Positions 9,207 through 17,614 of a stretch of DNA of 64,000 bases are shown piece after piece. The notes under the pieces are model-generated. The model made no database searches, was not told where the DNA came from, and saw only the letters and a list, made by a program, of their open reading frames with translations. The translations under genes were made by a program, and so were the position numbers. The first letter of the stretch is position 1, and the number at the start of each line of letters is the position of its first letter. The DNA is taken from the NCBI RefSeq assembly GCF_000430025.1, contig NZ_KE387022.1:42637-106636 (forward strand). Reading direction: 5' to 3'. Source of the DNA: Flavobacterium suncheonense GH29-5 = DSM 17707. Lineage in GTDB: Bacteria; Bacteroidota; Bacteroidia; Flavobacteriales; Flavobacteriaceae.

Positions 9207-11363
9207 ATGAAATTAAACGAAGTAATTAAAAATATTGACGTTTGGTCAACATGGGTTGATTCCTATAAAAAATATGTTCCTCAATTTATTGAAGAAGCCA
9301 AAACTAAAACCAATTGGCAAGATTGGGATAAAGATGTGTTTAGGGAATATTTTGAGCGATCAAACGACCAATGTGTATCGTCATTGAAGCAAGGCTATTA
9401 TACCAACATTGAAAAAGAATCAATTAAAAAGAATTGGAGCGAATTAGCTATTCTATTAAAAAAAATAGCTGATCAACAAGACCAAGTTGATTTGGTAACT
9501 TACGATGAAGTAAAAAAATGGTTTCGAAAGCACACTTCTCAAAACAGAAAAGCTGCCGCTAATCGTTTGATTGCAAGTTTACAACCCAATTTATTATGTA
9601 CTATCGTTAATGAAGATTCCCTGCGTGCATTAATGCAACGAATCAATAATTTGGATGCTACTGCTGAACTAAAAATTAGCTGGAACTGGTTTGAAAACAG
9701 TAATAGTATTCTAAATTATTTTAAAGAGAAAGTCCCTCATGATAATGTTTATGATATTATGACTTATCCTTGGCAAACTTTTGAAATTTTGTCACAAAAA
9801 GAAACGGCTATTAATTCCAATGAAATGAGTGAAATAGAAGATAATACATCGAAGATAAAATCTCTTTTAGAATACAAAAAACAAATCATTTTGCAAGGAC
9901 CTCCAGGAACTGGAAAAACGAAGTTAGCAAAAGAGATTGCTGAAATAGTAATAAAACCTACTACGTTAAAGAGTAAACCAAAAACGATAAATAATGCGGA
10001 TATTAAACGATTATTGTTAATTGGGCAAGAAATTAATAGCGTAAAAAACAGATCTAAATACACTATCAATGAGGTCACAGAAAATAATGTACGTTTAGGT
10101 TTAAATACAGGCTCCGAAAATTCACCTAGTTTTTCAGAAATAATTAATTGGTACGCCGATAAGCGTTGGGATAAAAAAGGAGAACAAGAAAATGGTCTAG
10201 ATTCTTATGGAGCTGCTGTGGCAAAATATATTTATGAAAATATTGAAGAGTCTGATATTGTGTTTGATTTAAAAAATTGCGATCAATTCAAACTAATCCA
10301 ATTCCACCCAAGTTACACTTATGAAGATTTTGTGCGTGGAATCGTTGCAAAACCCAATCCTGATGGAGATGGTATTATATATGAAGCAGAGAACAAAACT
10401 TTAGGAGCTTTTGCAAAAAAGGCATTAGAAAATTTTGTTGATAGTAACAAAGATGTTGAAGCAATTTCGAAAGAAGCTAAAATAAAGGAACTTTTTGAAA
10501 ACTTTGTTGAGTATCTCAATGATGAAATTGAAAATGCAAATGGATTTTATGCGTTAACTGAAAATGTTGGACTCATTTCGTCTGATGACGAACATGCATT
10601 TCGTTATAAAGGTTTAAAAGATGGTTGGTTGAAAAATGGGAACAGAATTCTATTTAAGGATATATTACAATCATATTTTGAAGGAGATTCTGTTAGAAAG
10701 GATATTAAAAACAATCCGAAAATTTCTGGACTAGCAAGACAACATGCGAGTTATTTTGTTCGAGTCCTAAATCTTTTCCAGAAGTTTATTAAAAATAAGA
10801 ACTTAGAAAAAGACACAACAGTTCCTGTAAAAAAAGTTGATTTAAAAAACTACGTTCTCATCATCGACGAAATCAACCGTGCCAATCTCTCTTCGGTTTT
10901 AGGAGAACTAATTTATGCCCTAGAATATCGTGAAGAAGCAGTTGAAAGCATGTATAATGTTGACGGTCATCAGTTAATTCTTCCTCCCAATCTTTATATT
11001 ATTGGTACTATGAACACCGCAGACCGCTCTGTAGGTCATATTGATTATGCAATCCGAAGACGATTTGCTTTTGTGGATGTCCCAGCGGAAAATCTTAAAG
11101 AAACTAAAGGTTTAGATAATTTTGATGATGTTCTTTTCAAAAAGGTTAGCACTTTATTTGATACCAACTTATCTCCTGAATTTGAAAAGAAAGACGTACA
11201 GCTAGGACATTCCTATTTTATTGATAAAACAGACGAAGGTGGTTCCATGTCTATCCGTTTCGAATATGAAATCAAACCTATTTTATTGGAATATGTAAAG
11301 GATGGTGTTTTAATTGGCACTGACATTATACAAAAAATTGAAGATTTAATGCCTTCTATCTAA
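9207..11363 (+). CDS. mcrB: McrB-type AAA+ GTPase of a modification-dependent restriction system
   Basis: This is the motor subunit that hydrolyses GTP and drives McrC cleavage of modified DNA. Walker A is GPPGTGKT (231-238), Walker B is LIIDEIN (D554-E555), and the McrB signature MNTADRS starts at M602, followed by the arginine-rich AIRRRF. The N-terminal 200 residues are a recognition-type domain of unknown specificity (WSTWVDSYKKYVPQF at the start). Walker A and B are about 320 residues apart, far more than in a minimal AAA+ core, and the motif FHPSYTYEDFVRG lies between them. It starts seven bases after the deaminase gene and overlaps mcrC by one base (TAATG). The frame is intact. Confidence 0.92.
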   Translation: MKLNEVIKNIDVWSTWVDSYKKYVPQFIEEAKTKTNWQDWDKDVFREYFERSNDQCVSSLKQGYYTNIEKESIKKNWSELAILLKKIADQQDQVDLVTYDEVKKWFRKHTSQNRKAAANRLIASLQPNLLCTIVNEDSLRALMQRINNLDATAELKISWNWFENSNSILNYFKEKVPHDNVYDIMTYPWQTFEILSQKETAINSNEMSEIEDNTSKIKSLLEYKKQIILQGPPGTGKTKLAKEIAEIVIKPTTLKSKPKTINNADIKRLLLIGQEINSVKNRSKYTINEVTENNVRLGLNTGSENSPSFSEIINWYADKRWDKKGEQENGLDSYGAAVAKYIYENIEESDIVFDLKNCDQFKLIQFHPSYTYEDFVRGIVAKPNPDGDGIIYEAENKTLGAFAKKALENFVDSNKDVEAISKEAKIKELFENFVEYLNDEIENANGFYALTENVGLISSDDEHAFRYKGLKDGWLKNGNRILFKDILQSYFEGDSVRKDIKNNPKISGLARQHASYFVRVLNLFQKFIKNKNLEKDTTVPVKKVDLKNYVLIIDEINRANLSSVLGELIYALEYREEAVESMYNVDGHQLILPPNLYIIGTMNTADRSVGHIDYAIRRRFAFVDVPAENLKETKGLDNFDDVLFKKVSTLFDTNLSPEFEKKDVQLGHSYFIDKTDEGGSMSIRFEYEIKPILLEYVKDGVLIGTDIIQKIEDLMPSI

Positions 11364-12760
11364 TGGGATTTCGTCTGTCCGAACATAAAAGTATTCATAT
11401 CCAATTTGAGGAGATACAAAACAATACCTTGAATTTGGATTCCGTTACTTTATTTGAAACAGTAAAATCCAAACGCTTCAATCAGAGTAGCCATTGTTTC
11501 ATTGTCTCTCATTCGGAAACAGGTTTACATCTTCAAGCTGATTATTGTATTGGGCTTGATTGGTTGGGTAATACGGGTAGATCCTTGTATATCGAACCTA
11601 AAATAAACGCTACATCCGCACAACTCTTCAATCTAAAAATAGAAGATGAATCGGAAGAAGTACAGGGAGAACCAGAGATTTTCAATTCAAAAGAATTCGA
11701 ACTAGATTATCTGAAAATGTTGTTGCAAGTAACGGGTATTCCCGAAAGCAATGCTGTAATTAATGGGTTAATTCAAATTGACTGGGAAGCAAAGCCAATA
11801 GCAATTGAGCAACAAAACGATAAACTAACGCCATTTTTAGTTGTTCGTTTTCTTCAAACCTTAAAATCAATTGTACGTAAAGGTTTAAAGAAAAGCTATT
11901 ACAAAGTTCAGGAAAACCTAACGAATCGGGTAAAAGGTAAAATTTTAGTTGGACAACATATCAAACAGAATGTGTTCAGAAATCGTTTTATCTCTACTTA
12001 TTGCGAGTACCAACAATTTGGTGAAAACCATGTTGAAAATCGTTTTTTAAAGAAGGTCATGTTGTTTGCCAGTAGTTATGTTGAAAATCACAAAGATCTT
12101 TTTGGTAGCAATTATTCGGATATTCAACATACTATTAATTTTTGTCATCCTGCTTTTGAGTTGATTTCGGATCAAGTAGAAGAATATCAATTAAAACATA
12201 TTAAACACAACCCATTTTACAAAGATTACGCAACTGCTTTGCAAATAGGCAGCTATATCCTAAAGAAATTTGCATACAACATTACCCAAACCACTACAGA
12301 GAAAGTAACTACACCTCCGTTTTGGATCGATATGCCAAGATTGTTTGAGTTGTATGTTTATAGTAAGATGATAGAAGCCAATCCAGCGGATAGAAAAACA
12401 ATTCATTATCAGTTTTCTACGTTTGGAAATGCATTGGATATTTTGGTGTCAAAGCCTGATTTTCAAATGGTAATTGATGCGAAGTATAAGTTGAAATACA
12501 ACAATGAGAACGGAACTATACACGAAGATATTCGTCAGGTTGCCGGTTATGCGCGTTTGAAGAAAGTTCGAGAGAAATTAAATGTCACTGATGATAGTAC
12601 AATTGATTGCTTGATTATTTATCCGGATATGGAAAATGGAATTAATATTCTAAGTTTTGAAAATATCATGAAGGAAGAAAATAGAAAAGAGATTAAAGCT
12701 TATTACAAAGTTTATAAATTAGGGGTTAAACTACCATATATTGAAAGAAATTATTTATGA
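11363..12760 (+). CDS. mcrC: McrC-type endonuclease subunit
   Basis: This is the nuclease partner of McrB. The N-terminal part is the McrC beta-rich domain (LQADYCIGLDWLGNTGRSLYI). The C-terminal part has the PD-(D/E)xK core: a D in NALDILVSKPDF, then IDAKYK with D372 and K374. At 465 residues it is slightly longer than classical McrC. Its start overlaps the mcrB stop, so the subunits are coupled. It ends before a bidirectional terminator shared with the convergent XRE gene. Confidence 0.9.
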   Translation: MGFRLSEHKSIHIQFEEIQNNTLNLDSVTLFETVKSKRFNQSSHCFIVSHSETGLHLQADYCIGLDWLGNTGRSLYIEPKINATSAQLFNLKIEDESEEVQGEPEIFNSKEFELDYLKMLLQVTGIPESNAVINGLIQIDWEAKPIAIEQQNDKLTPFLVVRFLQTLKSIVRKGLKKSYYKVQENLTNRVKGKILVGQHIKQNVFRNRFISTYCEYQQFGENHVENRFLKKVMLFASSYVENHKDLFGSNYSDIQHTINFCHPAFELISDQVEEYQLKHIKHNPFYKDYATALQIGSYILKKFAYNITQTTTEKVTTPPFWIDMPRLFELYVYSKMIEANPADRKTIHYQFSTFGNALDILVSKPDFQMVIDAKYKLKYNNENGTIHEDIRQVAGYARLKKVREKLNVTDDSTIDCLIIYPDMENGINILSFENIMKEENRKEIKAYYKVYKLGVKLPYIERNYL

Positions 12761-12863
12761 TAATTTAGATTCGACAATTCATACATCGAAAGCCTACCCG
12801 AACCTCAGAAAGTGTAGTCGTTAAGAAAATAAAGTCAACATAAAAACTCTTTACTCGCAAACA

Positions 12864-12895
12864 AAAAAGGAGACTACTTTCACAATCTCCTTTTT
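12864..12895. terminator. bidirectional terminator between mcrC and the XRE gene
   Basis: The 10-base arms AAAAAGGAGA and TCTCCTTTTT enclose a 12-base loop. The A/T tracts allow termination in both directions. Confidence 0.8.
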
Positions 12896-12899
12896 AATT

Positions 12900-13304
12900 T
12901 TATTTTTCCTTAGTTAACCTCTCCAAATAAGCAACCTTATCTTTTTCAGCCTGTAATAACCTCTCGTAAAGTTCAATCATTTTATCAACAGTATTGAAAG
13001 TAGGTTGATAATTTAAGGAACTCGCTATTAAAGTCGAATTATCACTACTTGTATTGTGATAAGTGTTAGATATAATATTAAAAACCGCTTCCTCAGAAAA
13101 ATTCCTAATCCCCTCAGCAGTAACCCCCAAAACCTTAGCAATCTCCTGAAGTTTCTCCTCTTCAACAGTCTCGCTATTCTCAATATTAGAAATCGTTTGC
13201 TGGCTCACACCAAGGGCGGCGGCTAACGCTTCCTGTTTCATGTCGCGCAATTCTCGTATGCGGCTTATCTTTCTTCCTATGTGGTTTTTGGCTACTGTGC
13301 TCAT
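12900..13304 (-). CDS. XRE-family helix-turn-helix regulator
   Basis: A 134-residue protein. Residues about 9-65 form a Cro/C1-type HTH (GRKISRIRELRDMKQEALA, then the recognition-helix region VSQQTISNIE). A linker with several serines and asparagines follows, then a short helical C-terminus (KMIELYERLLQAEKDKVAYL), probably for dimerisation. It is convergent with mcrC and divergent from the HEPN-like gene. Small XRE proteins next to defence genes often control them, so it may regulate the island; its operator is not proven. Confidence 0.85.
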   Translation of the reverse strand: MSTVAKNHIGRKISRIRELRDMKQEALAAALGVSQQTISNIENSETVEEEKLQEIAKVLGVTAEGIRNFSEEAVFNIISNTYHNTSSDNSTLIASSLNYQPTFNTVDKMIELYERLLQAEKDKVAYLERLTKEK

Positions 13305-13480
13305 GGTTCAAAAATAAGGTTTCGTTCGTAATCCTCAAAAGTTCTTTATGGGTAATATACAAGCAGGTGTTGGTAGTATACCAATCGTTTTGGTTCGGTA
13401 CGCCATCCCCTATTCCTTACTTGCAGTCTCTTAGCAAATATAAGATTTTTCGCGAATGTTCAACCAAAAAAAATATCGTT

Positions 13481-14341
13481 ATGGATAATCACGCTTCCCT
13501 TCACCCTTACACCGTGTCCCAAAACGAGGCACTGGAATATGTTACTACTTTTCTAAAAGAAAACCTCAAACTCTCAGGTTTGTATTGCTTTGGTGTACAG
13601 CACACCACTAAATCCAAGCATTGTTATTTATCAGGTAATGTGTTTAACCAAAGTAACTACCACTTTTACTTGTTAGCCTTTTGCCCGGAATTTAAAGAAA
13701 ATGCCGTTGGCGAATTGGCTGATGTGCTCAAAACCAAAAGCAATGGGCACTATACAATGACGCTACTGCTGCACAAAGCCAGTGCGGTAAGGCAATTAAC
13801 GGCACAGCAAAGCTATTTCTTTCAAAAAGTAATGCAATCTGGTTTGTTGTATAAGCATCCTGTAGTTCCTCCGGTGGTAACTGTAGAACGTTATCCAAAA
13901 CGCAATATCGAAAGTATCAGGGCATATTGGCACAACCGCAACCGCATTGCGGAAACGTTTTTAGAATCGCAAAACCAGATAGAAGGTTTTGATACCCAAC
14001 CCATTCAGGAATCAATGCTGCACATGGCTATAGAGAACATTACCTTAGCGCTAATCCATACGTTTCTGGGCTACCGCCCGATGCATTTCTCATTGGGATA
14101 TCTGTTCGATTTATGCAATTTGTTTTGCTCACTGCCAGACGAAATTTTCCCAAGGCACACGTCCGAAGAACTGAAAATTTTCCAACTTTTATCGCAACAC
14201 CTAAGTAAACTGCGCACAATTAAATTAAAACCTACCGATTTCGTTCTTACAGAACTACTGCAAAGACGTTGTTATCAATTCCACGAAAAAGCAACGCTGC
14301 TAATAGAAGCCGAAATCAAACGTTTGGAGGAAACCAACTAA
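13481..14341 (+). CDS. HEPN-domain-like protein
   Basis: A 286-residue protein from the ATG at 13481. An upstream GTG at 13367 would add 38 unconvincing residues. The N-terminal half (SGLYCFGVQHTTKSKHCY, YHFYLLAFCPEFKENA) looks like a strand-rich, nucleotidyltransferase-like part. The C-terminal half is helical and resembles Bacteroidota HEPN proteins (AIENITLALIHTFLGY followed by RPMHFSLGYLFDLC). A canonical R-x4-6-H RNase motif is not obvious. A small gene follows after 16 bases. It may be a toxin, a defence component or an RNA-binding accessory; the assignment rests on remembered family resemblance. Confidence 0.6.
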   Translation: MDNHASLHPYTVSQNEALEYVTTFLKENLKLSGLYCFGVQHTTKSKHCYLSGNVFNQSNYHFYLLAFCPEFKENAVGELADVLKTKSNGHYTMTLLLHKASAVRQLTAQQSYFFQKVMQSGLLYKHPVVPPVVTVERYPKRNIESIRAYWHNRNRIAETFLESQNQIEGFDTQPIQESMLHMAIENITLALIHTFLGYRPMHFSLGYLFDLCNLFCSLPDEIFPRHTSEELKIFQLLSQHLSKLRTIKLKPTDFVLTELLQRRCYQFHEKATLLIEAEIKRLEETN

Positions 14342-14357
14342 CCTAAAACCAATAATC

Positions 14358-14735
14358 ATGAAAACAAATGAAATGCAATCCTTAACGGAACTCCATGAGT
14401 ACATTAAAGCCAGACGGTATTTCACGCTTCTAAAACCGTGTGAGCATCGAAAGGAATCCTACAACGTTCCTTTACAGTTTTCCGGTCATGCCGATGTGAT
14501 TTTTACCGTTATGGACATCATAAAGGTTGCTATTCTGGCTTTAGAAGCAGACGAACCCTACGACTCAAATCATATCGTAAATTCCAGAATAAACATCCGC
14601 AACCTCCTCGAAATAGCATTGCAACTAATCCCTATGGAAGAAATGCAGCTGCTCGACGAAATACACCAACTGCACGAACAACACAAAGCCACCCAATCAC
14701 AAAAACAAGAAACAAAACCACAGGATAAAACATAA
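14358..14735 (+). CDS. small helical hypothetical protein, partner of the HEPN-like gene
   Basis: A 125-residue protein, mostly helical and acidic (DIIKVAILALEADEPYDS), with a long helical tail rich in E, Q and K. It has no signal peptide. Its start lies 16 bases after the preceding stop, so the two form an operon. Proteins of this size and composition accompany similar HEPN-like genes in Bacteroidota as far as I recall. No function is known to me. Confidence 0.65.
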   Translation: MKTNEMQSLTELHEYIKARRYFTLLKPCEHRKESYNVPLQFSGHADVIFTVMDIIKVAILALEADEPYDSNHIVNSRINIRNLLEIALQLIPMEEMQLLDEIHQLHEQHKATQSQKQETKPQDKT

Positions 14736-14744
14736 CAAGGCATA

Positions 14745-15047
14745 GACTCCCGCTGGCGCAAGCATCTTGCTCATGTCGTCAATAGTCATTCAGGTAGTTA
14801 ATCAATGCCAATAGCATGAAAACACGAGCAGGATCCTCGCATTAGTGTTAGAATACATATAAAAACTAAAAAGAGTATACAAAACTAATTGCACACTCTT
14901 TAAAGACCTACTAACCAGAAGTTATTGGCTTCCAATTATTTAGTCCAGTAAAGATACGAAAAAATATCATATCAAATAATTATTTATGCGAAAAAATATC
15001 TTCAAAACAAGAACTTCCCGCTAGCACGAGTATATTGCTCGTGCTGC
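14745..15047. repeat. three REP-like elements between the defence island and the stress cluster
   Basis: Related short elements lie at 14745-14777, 14813-14846 (inverted) and 15013-15047. The two direct copies share CCCGCTrGC, an imperfect hairpin of the form AAGCATCTTGCTC / ACGAGTATATTGCTCGT, and a following TG. The inverted copy reads CACGAGCAGGATCCTCGC. The pair at 14745-14846 has the back-to-back layout of REP/BIME units. This gap (14736-15072) has no gene. Confidence 0.55.
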
Positions 15048-15072
15048 AAAAGAAAAAAATATTACAATCAAA

Positions 15073-15510
15073 CTAAAACTTGTACAGTAAAAGGGCAAGC
15101 TCTTCTTTTGATACTCGCATTATTTTTCGAATTCTTTCAAACATTTCTTCTTTTTTACCATCAATAAACAGCAAATCGGTTTCCTTTAAAGCAGCAAATT
15201 TCTCCAGCAACTGTTCTTTTTGGTCTTCCCAATTCTCATTTAATGATTCTGAGGTGCTGTTTAATAATTTAACAAGAGAGGCAATTGTAATGCGTTTGTG
15301 TGCAGGAGTTGTTTCCTTATAAGCGTTCATTTGAGAAATCAACTCCTCCAGATAATGTATCAGGTCGGTATCTTCAATTTCGTGGGTCTCGTATGCTTCC
15401 AATGAAAAGGGTGTTTCGTCGAGATGCTCATAAAGCCCCGGAAAATTTTGCTGAATATTGGCTGTAACAGCGAATATTTTTTCAGACAGTATGTTGTGCA
15501 GTGTTTTCAT
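15073..15510 (-). CDS. stress-type protein with CsbD-like C-terminal domain
   Basis: A 145-residue protein. The first 85 residues are helical and acidic and resemble the PA2169/DUF2383-like helical stress proteins only loosely. The last 55 residues (ENWEDQKEQLLEKFAALKETDLL, with an FIDGKKEEMFERI helix) align with the CsbD protein encoded at 21246-21446 (NWVDQKKKLKEQFPTLTDADL, EEGKRDEMLKKV). The tryptophan, DQK, D-L and GK-x-EM positions all match, so a CsbD module appears fused to a new N-terminus. It is the first of two minus-strand genes facing away from the AraC block. Role inferred: general stress, cytoplasmic. Confidence 0.75.
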   Translation of the reverse strand: MKTLHNILSEKIFAVTANIQQNFPGLYEHLDETPFSLEAYETHEIEDTDLIHYLEELISQMNAYKETTPAHKRITIASLVKLLNSTSESLNENWEDQKEQLLEKFAALKETDLLFIDGKKEEMFERIRKIMRVSKEELALLLYKF

Positions 15511-15570
15511 GGTATAGTATTTTAGAGTTATTGCTCCCTGTAAGGAGAATAAGTAACGTAATGCAACGTA

Positions 15571-15735
15571 TCAGGCTTTGTTTAAAAGTTTCATGATTCC
15601 GATAAAATCGTAAACCAAAATGGCTGCAATAGGAAATAACAATAAATGAATTGATAAACCTATGCTGCTAAAAAAGAAGCCGATACCCCACAGAACAACA
15701 AGTGCAATGGCAATAGTGTTGAATAAAGTTTTCAT
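15571..15735 (-). CDS. small lmo0937-type membrane protein
   Basis: A 54-residue protein from the ATG complementary to 15733-15735; an in-frame extension upstream is not convincing. It has two hydrophobic segments (IAIALVVLWGIGFFF and IHLLLFPIAAILVYD). It is clearly paralogous to the 50-residue protein at 21678-21830: both have N-terminal LxxTIAxxLxxxWxxGFF and then S-x-G-x-x-IH. These DUF5670/lmo0937 proteins sit in the inner membrane and are linked with stress regulons; the molecular role is unknown. Confidence 0.75.
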   Translation of the reverse strand: MKTLFNTIAIALVVLWGIGFFFSSIGLSIHLLLFPIAAILVYDFIGIMKLLNKA

Positions 15736-15772
15736 GATGTTTGTTTTTAAAGTTATTTGCCTGCTGTTTAAA

Positions 15773-15788
15773 CATTGGAACTCCAATG
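15773..15788. promoter_or_regulatory. 16-bp palindrome upstream of the small membrane protein gene
   Basis: CATTGGA, two bases, TCCAATG: perfect 7-base arms placed 38 bases before the start codon of the 15571-15735 gene. It could be an operator. Apart from this, the gap 15736-16112 shows no gene or clear terminator. Confidence 0.35.
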
Positions 15789-16112
15789 TAGTGCATCTTT
15801 ACCATCAAAAAACTTTCAGCTAAACGCTATGAAAAGGAGATTATCTATTGAAGTAATGGTGTTTTATATAAAACTCTGCTGTAAAGGTACGCTTATTTTA
15901 AGGACAAACACTTAAAAAAACAATCTTATTTCACTGTAATTCAGTTATTTACATTTCAATCCTTTAGATTTTACCATTAATTAGTTGTAACTTTGAGAAC
16001 ATTGTACAGAAAACCGTAACGTTTGTTTAATTCCCGTAAAATAAAACAGATAATTAAAATTCATATTTACAACCAATAAATTGTACCCGATAACTTCATA
16101 AAACCATTCACC

Positions 16113-16304
16113 ATGAAACAACAGGAAGTCATAACCATTTTTACAAACATTCCAGACGTAGTGAAAAAAAAGCGCCCCGCTGTAAGCACCTATCCGGAAC
16201 TCGACAAGTTTTTTGAAAAAGGAATGTATATTGAAAGCATCGTACAAAGTTGTGTTGCAGATGGACGATGTGCAATAACATTTGTATTAAGATATTACAG
16301 TTAA
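16113..16304 (+). CDS. small hypothetical protein
   Basis: A 63-residue ORF with an ATG start and a mixed, protein-like composition (FTNIPDVVKKKRPAVSTYPE, then IVQSCVADGRCAI). It has two cysteines spaced six apart near the C-terminus and no signal or membrane segment. It is alone between divergent stress-type genes. No family is recognised; it may be real but rests on composition alone. Confidence 0.45.
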   Translation: MKQQEVITIFTNIPDVVKKKRPAVSTYPELDKFFEKGMYIESIVQSCVADGRCAITFVLRYYS

Positions 16305-16336
16305 TTGTTACTTTAATTGTTATTTTAATTGTTATT
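16301..16336. repeat. three tandem copies of a 12-base unit
   Basis: TTAATTGTTAYT is repeated three times without gaps, starting at the end of the small ORF. The rest of the gap up to 16583 holds only a TAnnTTTG element (16518-16525) before the cupin gene. Confidence 0.7.
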
Positions 16337-16583
16337 TTAAAACCAGCCTGAATTTAACAGTTGTCTTAGGCGCTCATAGATTTCCCGTTAAAGCATAATA
16401 GCTTTGAAACAAATAACTTCAACGCTTCAAGGTTTTAAGGGCCAATTAATTGATACGTGCTAAAAACAAAAAATTGCAAAAGCCTAATTATCAGGAATAT
16501 GCAAAAAAACAAAGCATTACCTTTGTACCAATAACCCTCACTACATTACCCTCCTACTGCATGCTGTATCAAAATGAACTGTC

Positions 16584-16928
16584 ATGGATACTGCAGAACT
16601 TGAAAAAGAAAAATCGCATATAATAGTTGAAATTATTCAATACATACCCAATGCGGTTTTAAGCAAAACAATTATTAAGAAAACTACCGGAAACATTACC
16701 GCTTCTTCTTTCGATGCCGGCGAAGAATTAGCGGAAAAAACGTCTCCGTATGATAATTACATCCAAATTATTGACGGTTCGGCAGAAATTACCATTAACG
16801 ATAAAACCCACTTTTTAAAATTAGGCGAAGGCATAATTATTCCGGCTCATGCCAAACATGGCTTTAATGCGAATGTGCAGTTTAAAATGATTTCCACAAT
16901 TATTAAGAGTGGTTATGAAGACTTATAA
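16584..16928 (+). CDS. cupin-domain protein
   Basis: A 114-residue single-domain cupin. The conserved barrel can be read as the strand pair around GEELAEKTSPYDNYIQII, DGSAEITIND and the second motif GEGIIIPAHAKHGFNA. The usual first-motif histidines are mostly absent, so metal binding is uncertain. A TAnnTTTG element lies 58 bases upstream. It is followed after 42 bases by the first AraC-type regulator, so it may be co-transcribed and act as a sensor or small-molecule binder. Specificity is unknown. Confidence 0.8.
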   Translation: MDTAELEKEKSHIIVEIIQYIPNAVLSKTIIKKTTGNITASSFDAGEELAEKTSPYDNYIQIIDGSAEITINDKTHFLKLGEGIIIPAHAKHGFNANVQFKMISTIIKSGYEDL

Positions 16929-16970
16929 CAGTACACAAGGTACCGAATTAAAAACTACAAAGGCGTGTAA

Positions 16971-17531
16971 ATGAAGCTCTACATAAAATACATGGTTAGC
17001 ATTCGTTGCAAAATGGTTGTAAAATCCGAACTGGAAAAAATGGGTATAGACTATAAGACGCTGGATTTGGGCTATGTGGAAACTGTTAACGATTTGAATG
17101 CCAATACCCTTTTACAACTAAAAAAAGCATTGCAACAGGCCGGTCTGGAGCTAATGGATGATCAAAAAGCCATCCTGATTGAAAAAATAAAAAAAGTAAT
17201 TATTGAAATGGTGCATTATTCTGATGCACTTCCTAAAGTAAAATATTCCGATTACATTGGTGAAAAATTAGGGCAGGATTACACGCATTTGGCTAAAATT
17301 TTCTCGGAGGTTAAAGGGATCACGATTGAACATTACATTATTGCCCATAAAATTGAACGGGTGAAAGAATTGTTACTGTATGATGAGCTTAATCTCACGC
17401 AAATATCCTACATGCTTAACTATAGTAGTGTTTCGCATCTCTCACAGCAGTTTAAAAAAGTTACCGGGCTTACTCCTTCGTTTTTCAAACAACTGAAATC
17501 TAAAAAGCGTATTGCGCTGGAACAGATCTGA
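16971..17531 (+). CDS. AraC-type regulator with small N-terminal domain (paralogue 1)
   Basis: A 186-residue protein. The C-terminal 100 residues are an AraC/XylS double HTH (YTHLAKIFSEVKGITIEHY, then LTQISYMLNYSSVSHLSQQF and the end motif GLTPSFFKQ). The N-terminal 65 residues (MKLYIKYMVSIRCKMVVKSE) resemble a heavy-metal-associated, ferredoxin-like fold in which the first cysteine of the CxxC is serine. The family is widespread in Flavobacteriia. It forms a block with a cupin and a second paralogue downstream. Likely role: regulation of the stress genes around it, which is inference from position. Confidence 0.85.
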   Translation: MKLYIKYMVSIRCKMVVKSELEKMGIDYKTLDLGYVETVNDLNANTLLQLKKALQQAGLELMDDQKAILIEKIKKVIIEMVHYSDALPKVKYSDYIGEKLGQDYTHLAKIFSEVKGITIEHYIIAHKIERVKELLLYDELNLTQISYMLNYSSVSHLSQQFKKVTGLTPSFFKQLKSKKRIALEQI

Positions 17532-17551
17532 ATTATACAACTCCTTTTCAT

Positions 17552-17591
17552 AATTATATAACAATCAAAACGTTACAAGTCTTATCTTTAG
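17552..17591 (+). promoter_or_regulatory. stress-cluster promoter motif, copy 1
   Basis: AATTATATAAC (17552-17562), 21 bases, then ATCTTTAG (17584-17591), placed 23 bases before the start of the second AraC gene. The spacing is identical in three other copies in this cluster. A further AATTATACAAC at 17531 has no partner at that distance. Confidence 0.5.
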
Positions 17592-17614
17592 CTAAATCGG
17601 TTACAAGTAAGATT

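Noticed and set aside
13309..13316. TATTTTTG on the minus strand as promoter of the XRE gene
   Set aside because: It lies four bases before the start codon, which would leave the ATG at or upstream of the transcript start.
13367..13480. GTG start that would lengthen the HEPN-like protein by 38 residues
   Set aside because: The extension is not protein-like and an ATG at 13481 gives a normal start.
340..14735. Integrase or transposase that would mark the defence island as a mobile element
   Set aside because: None was found in either strand, and no attachment-site duplication could be recognised by eye.
16486..16525. Possible fifth copy of the stress promoter motif before the cupin gene
   Set aside because: AATTAT occurs at a spacing of 33, not 32, and the TAYAAC part is not kept; only the TACCTTTG element is convincing.
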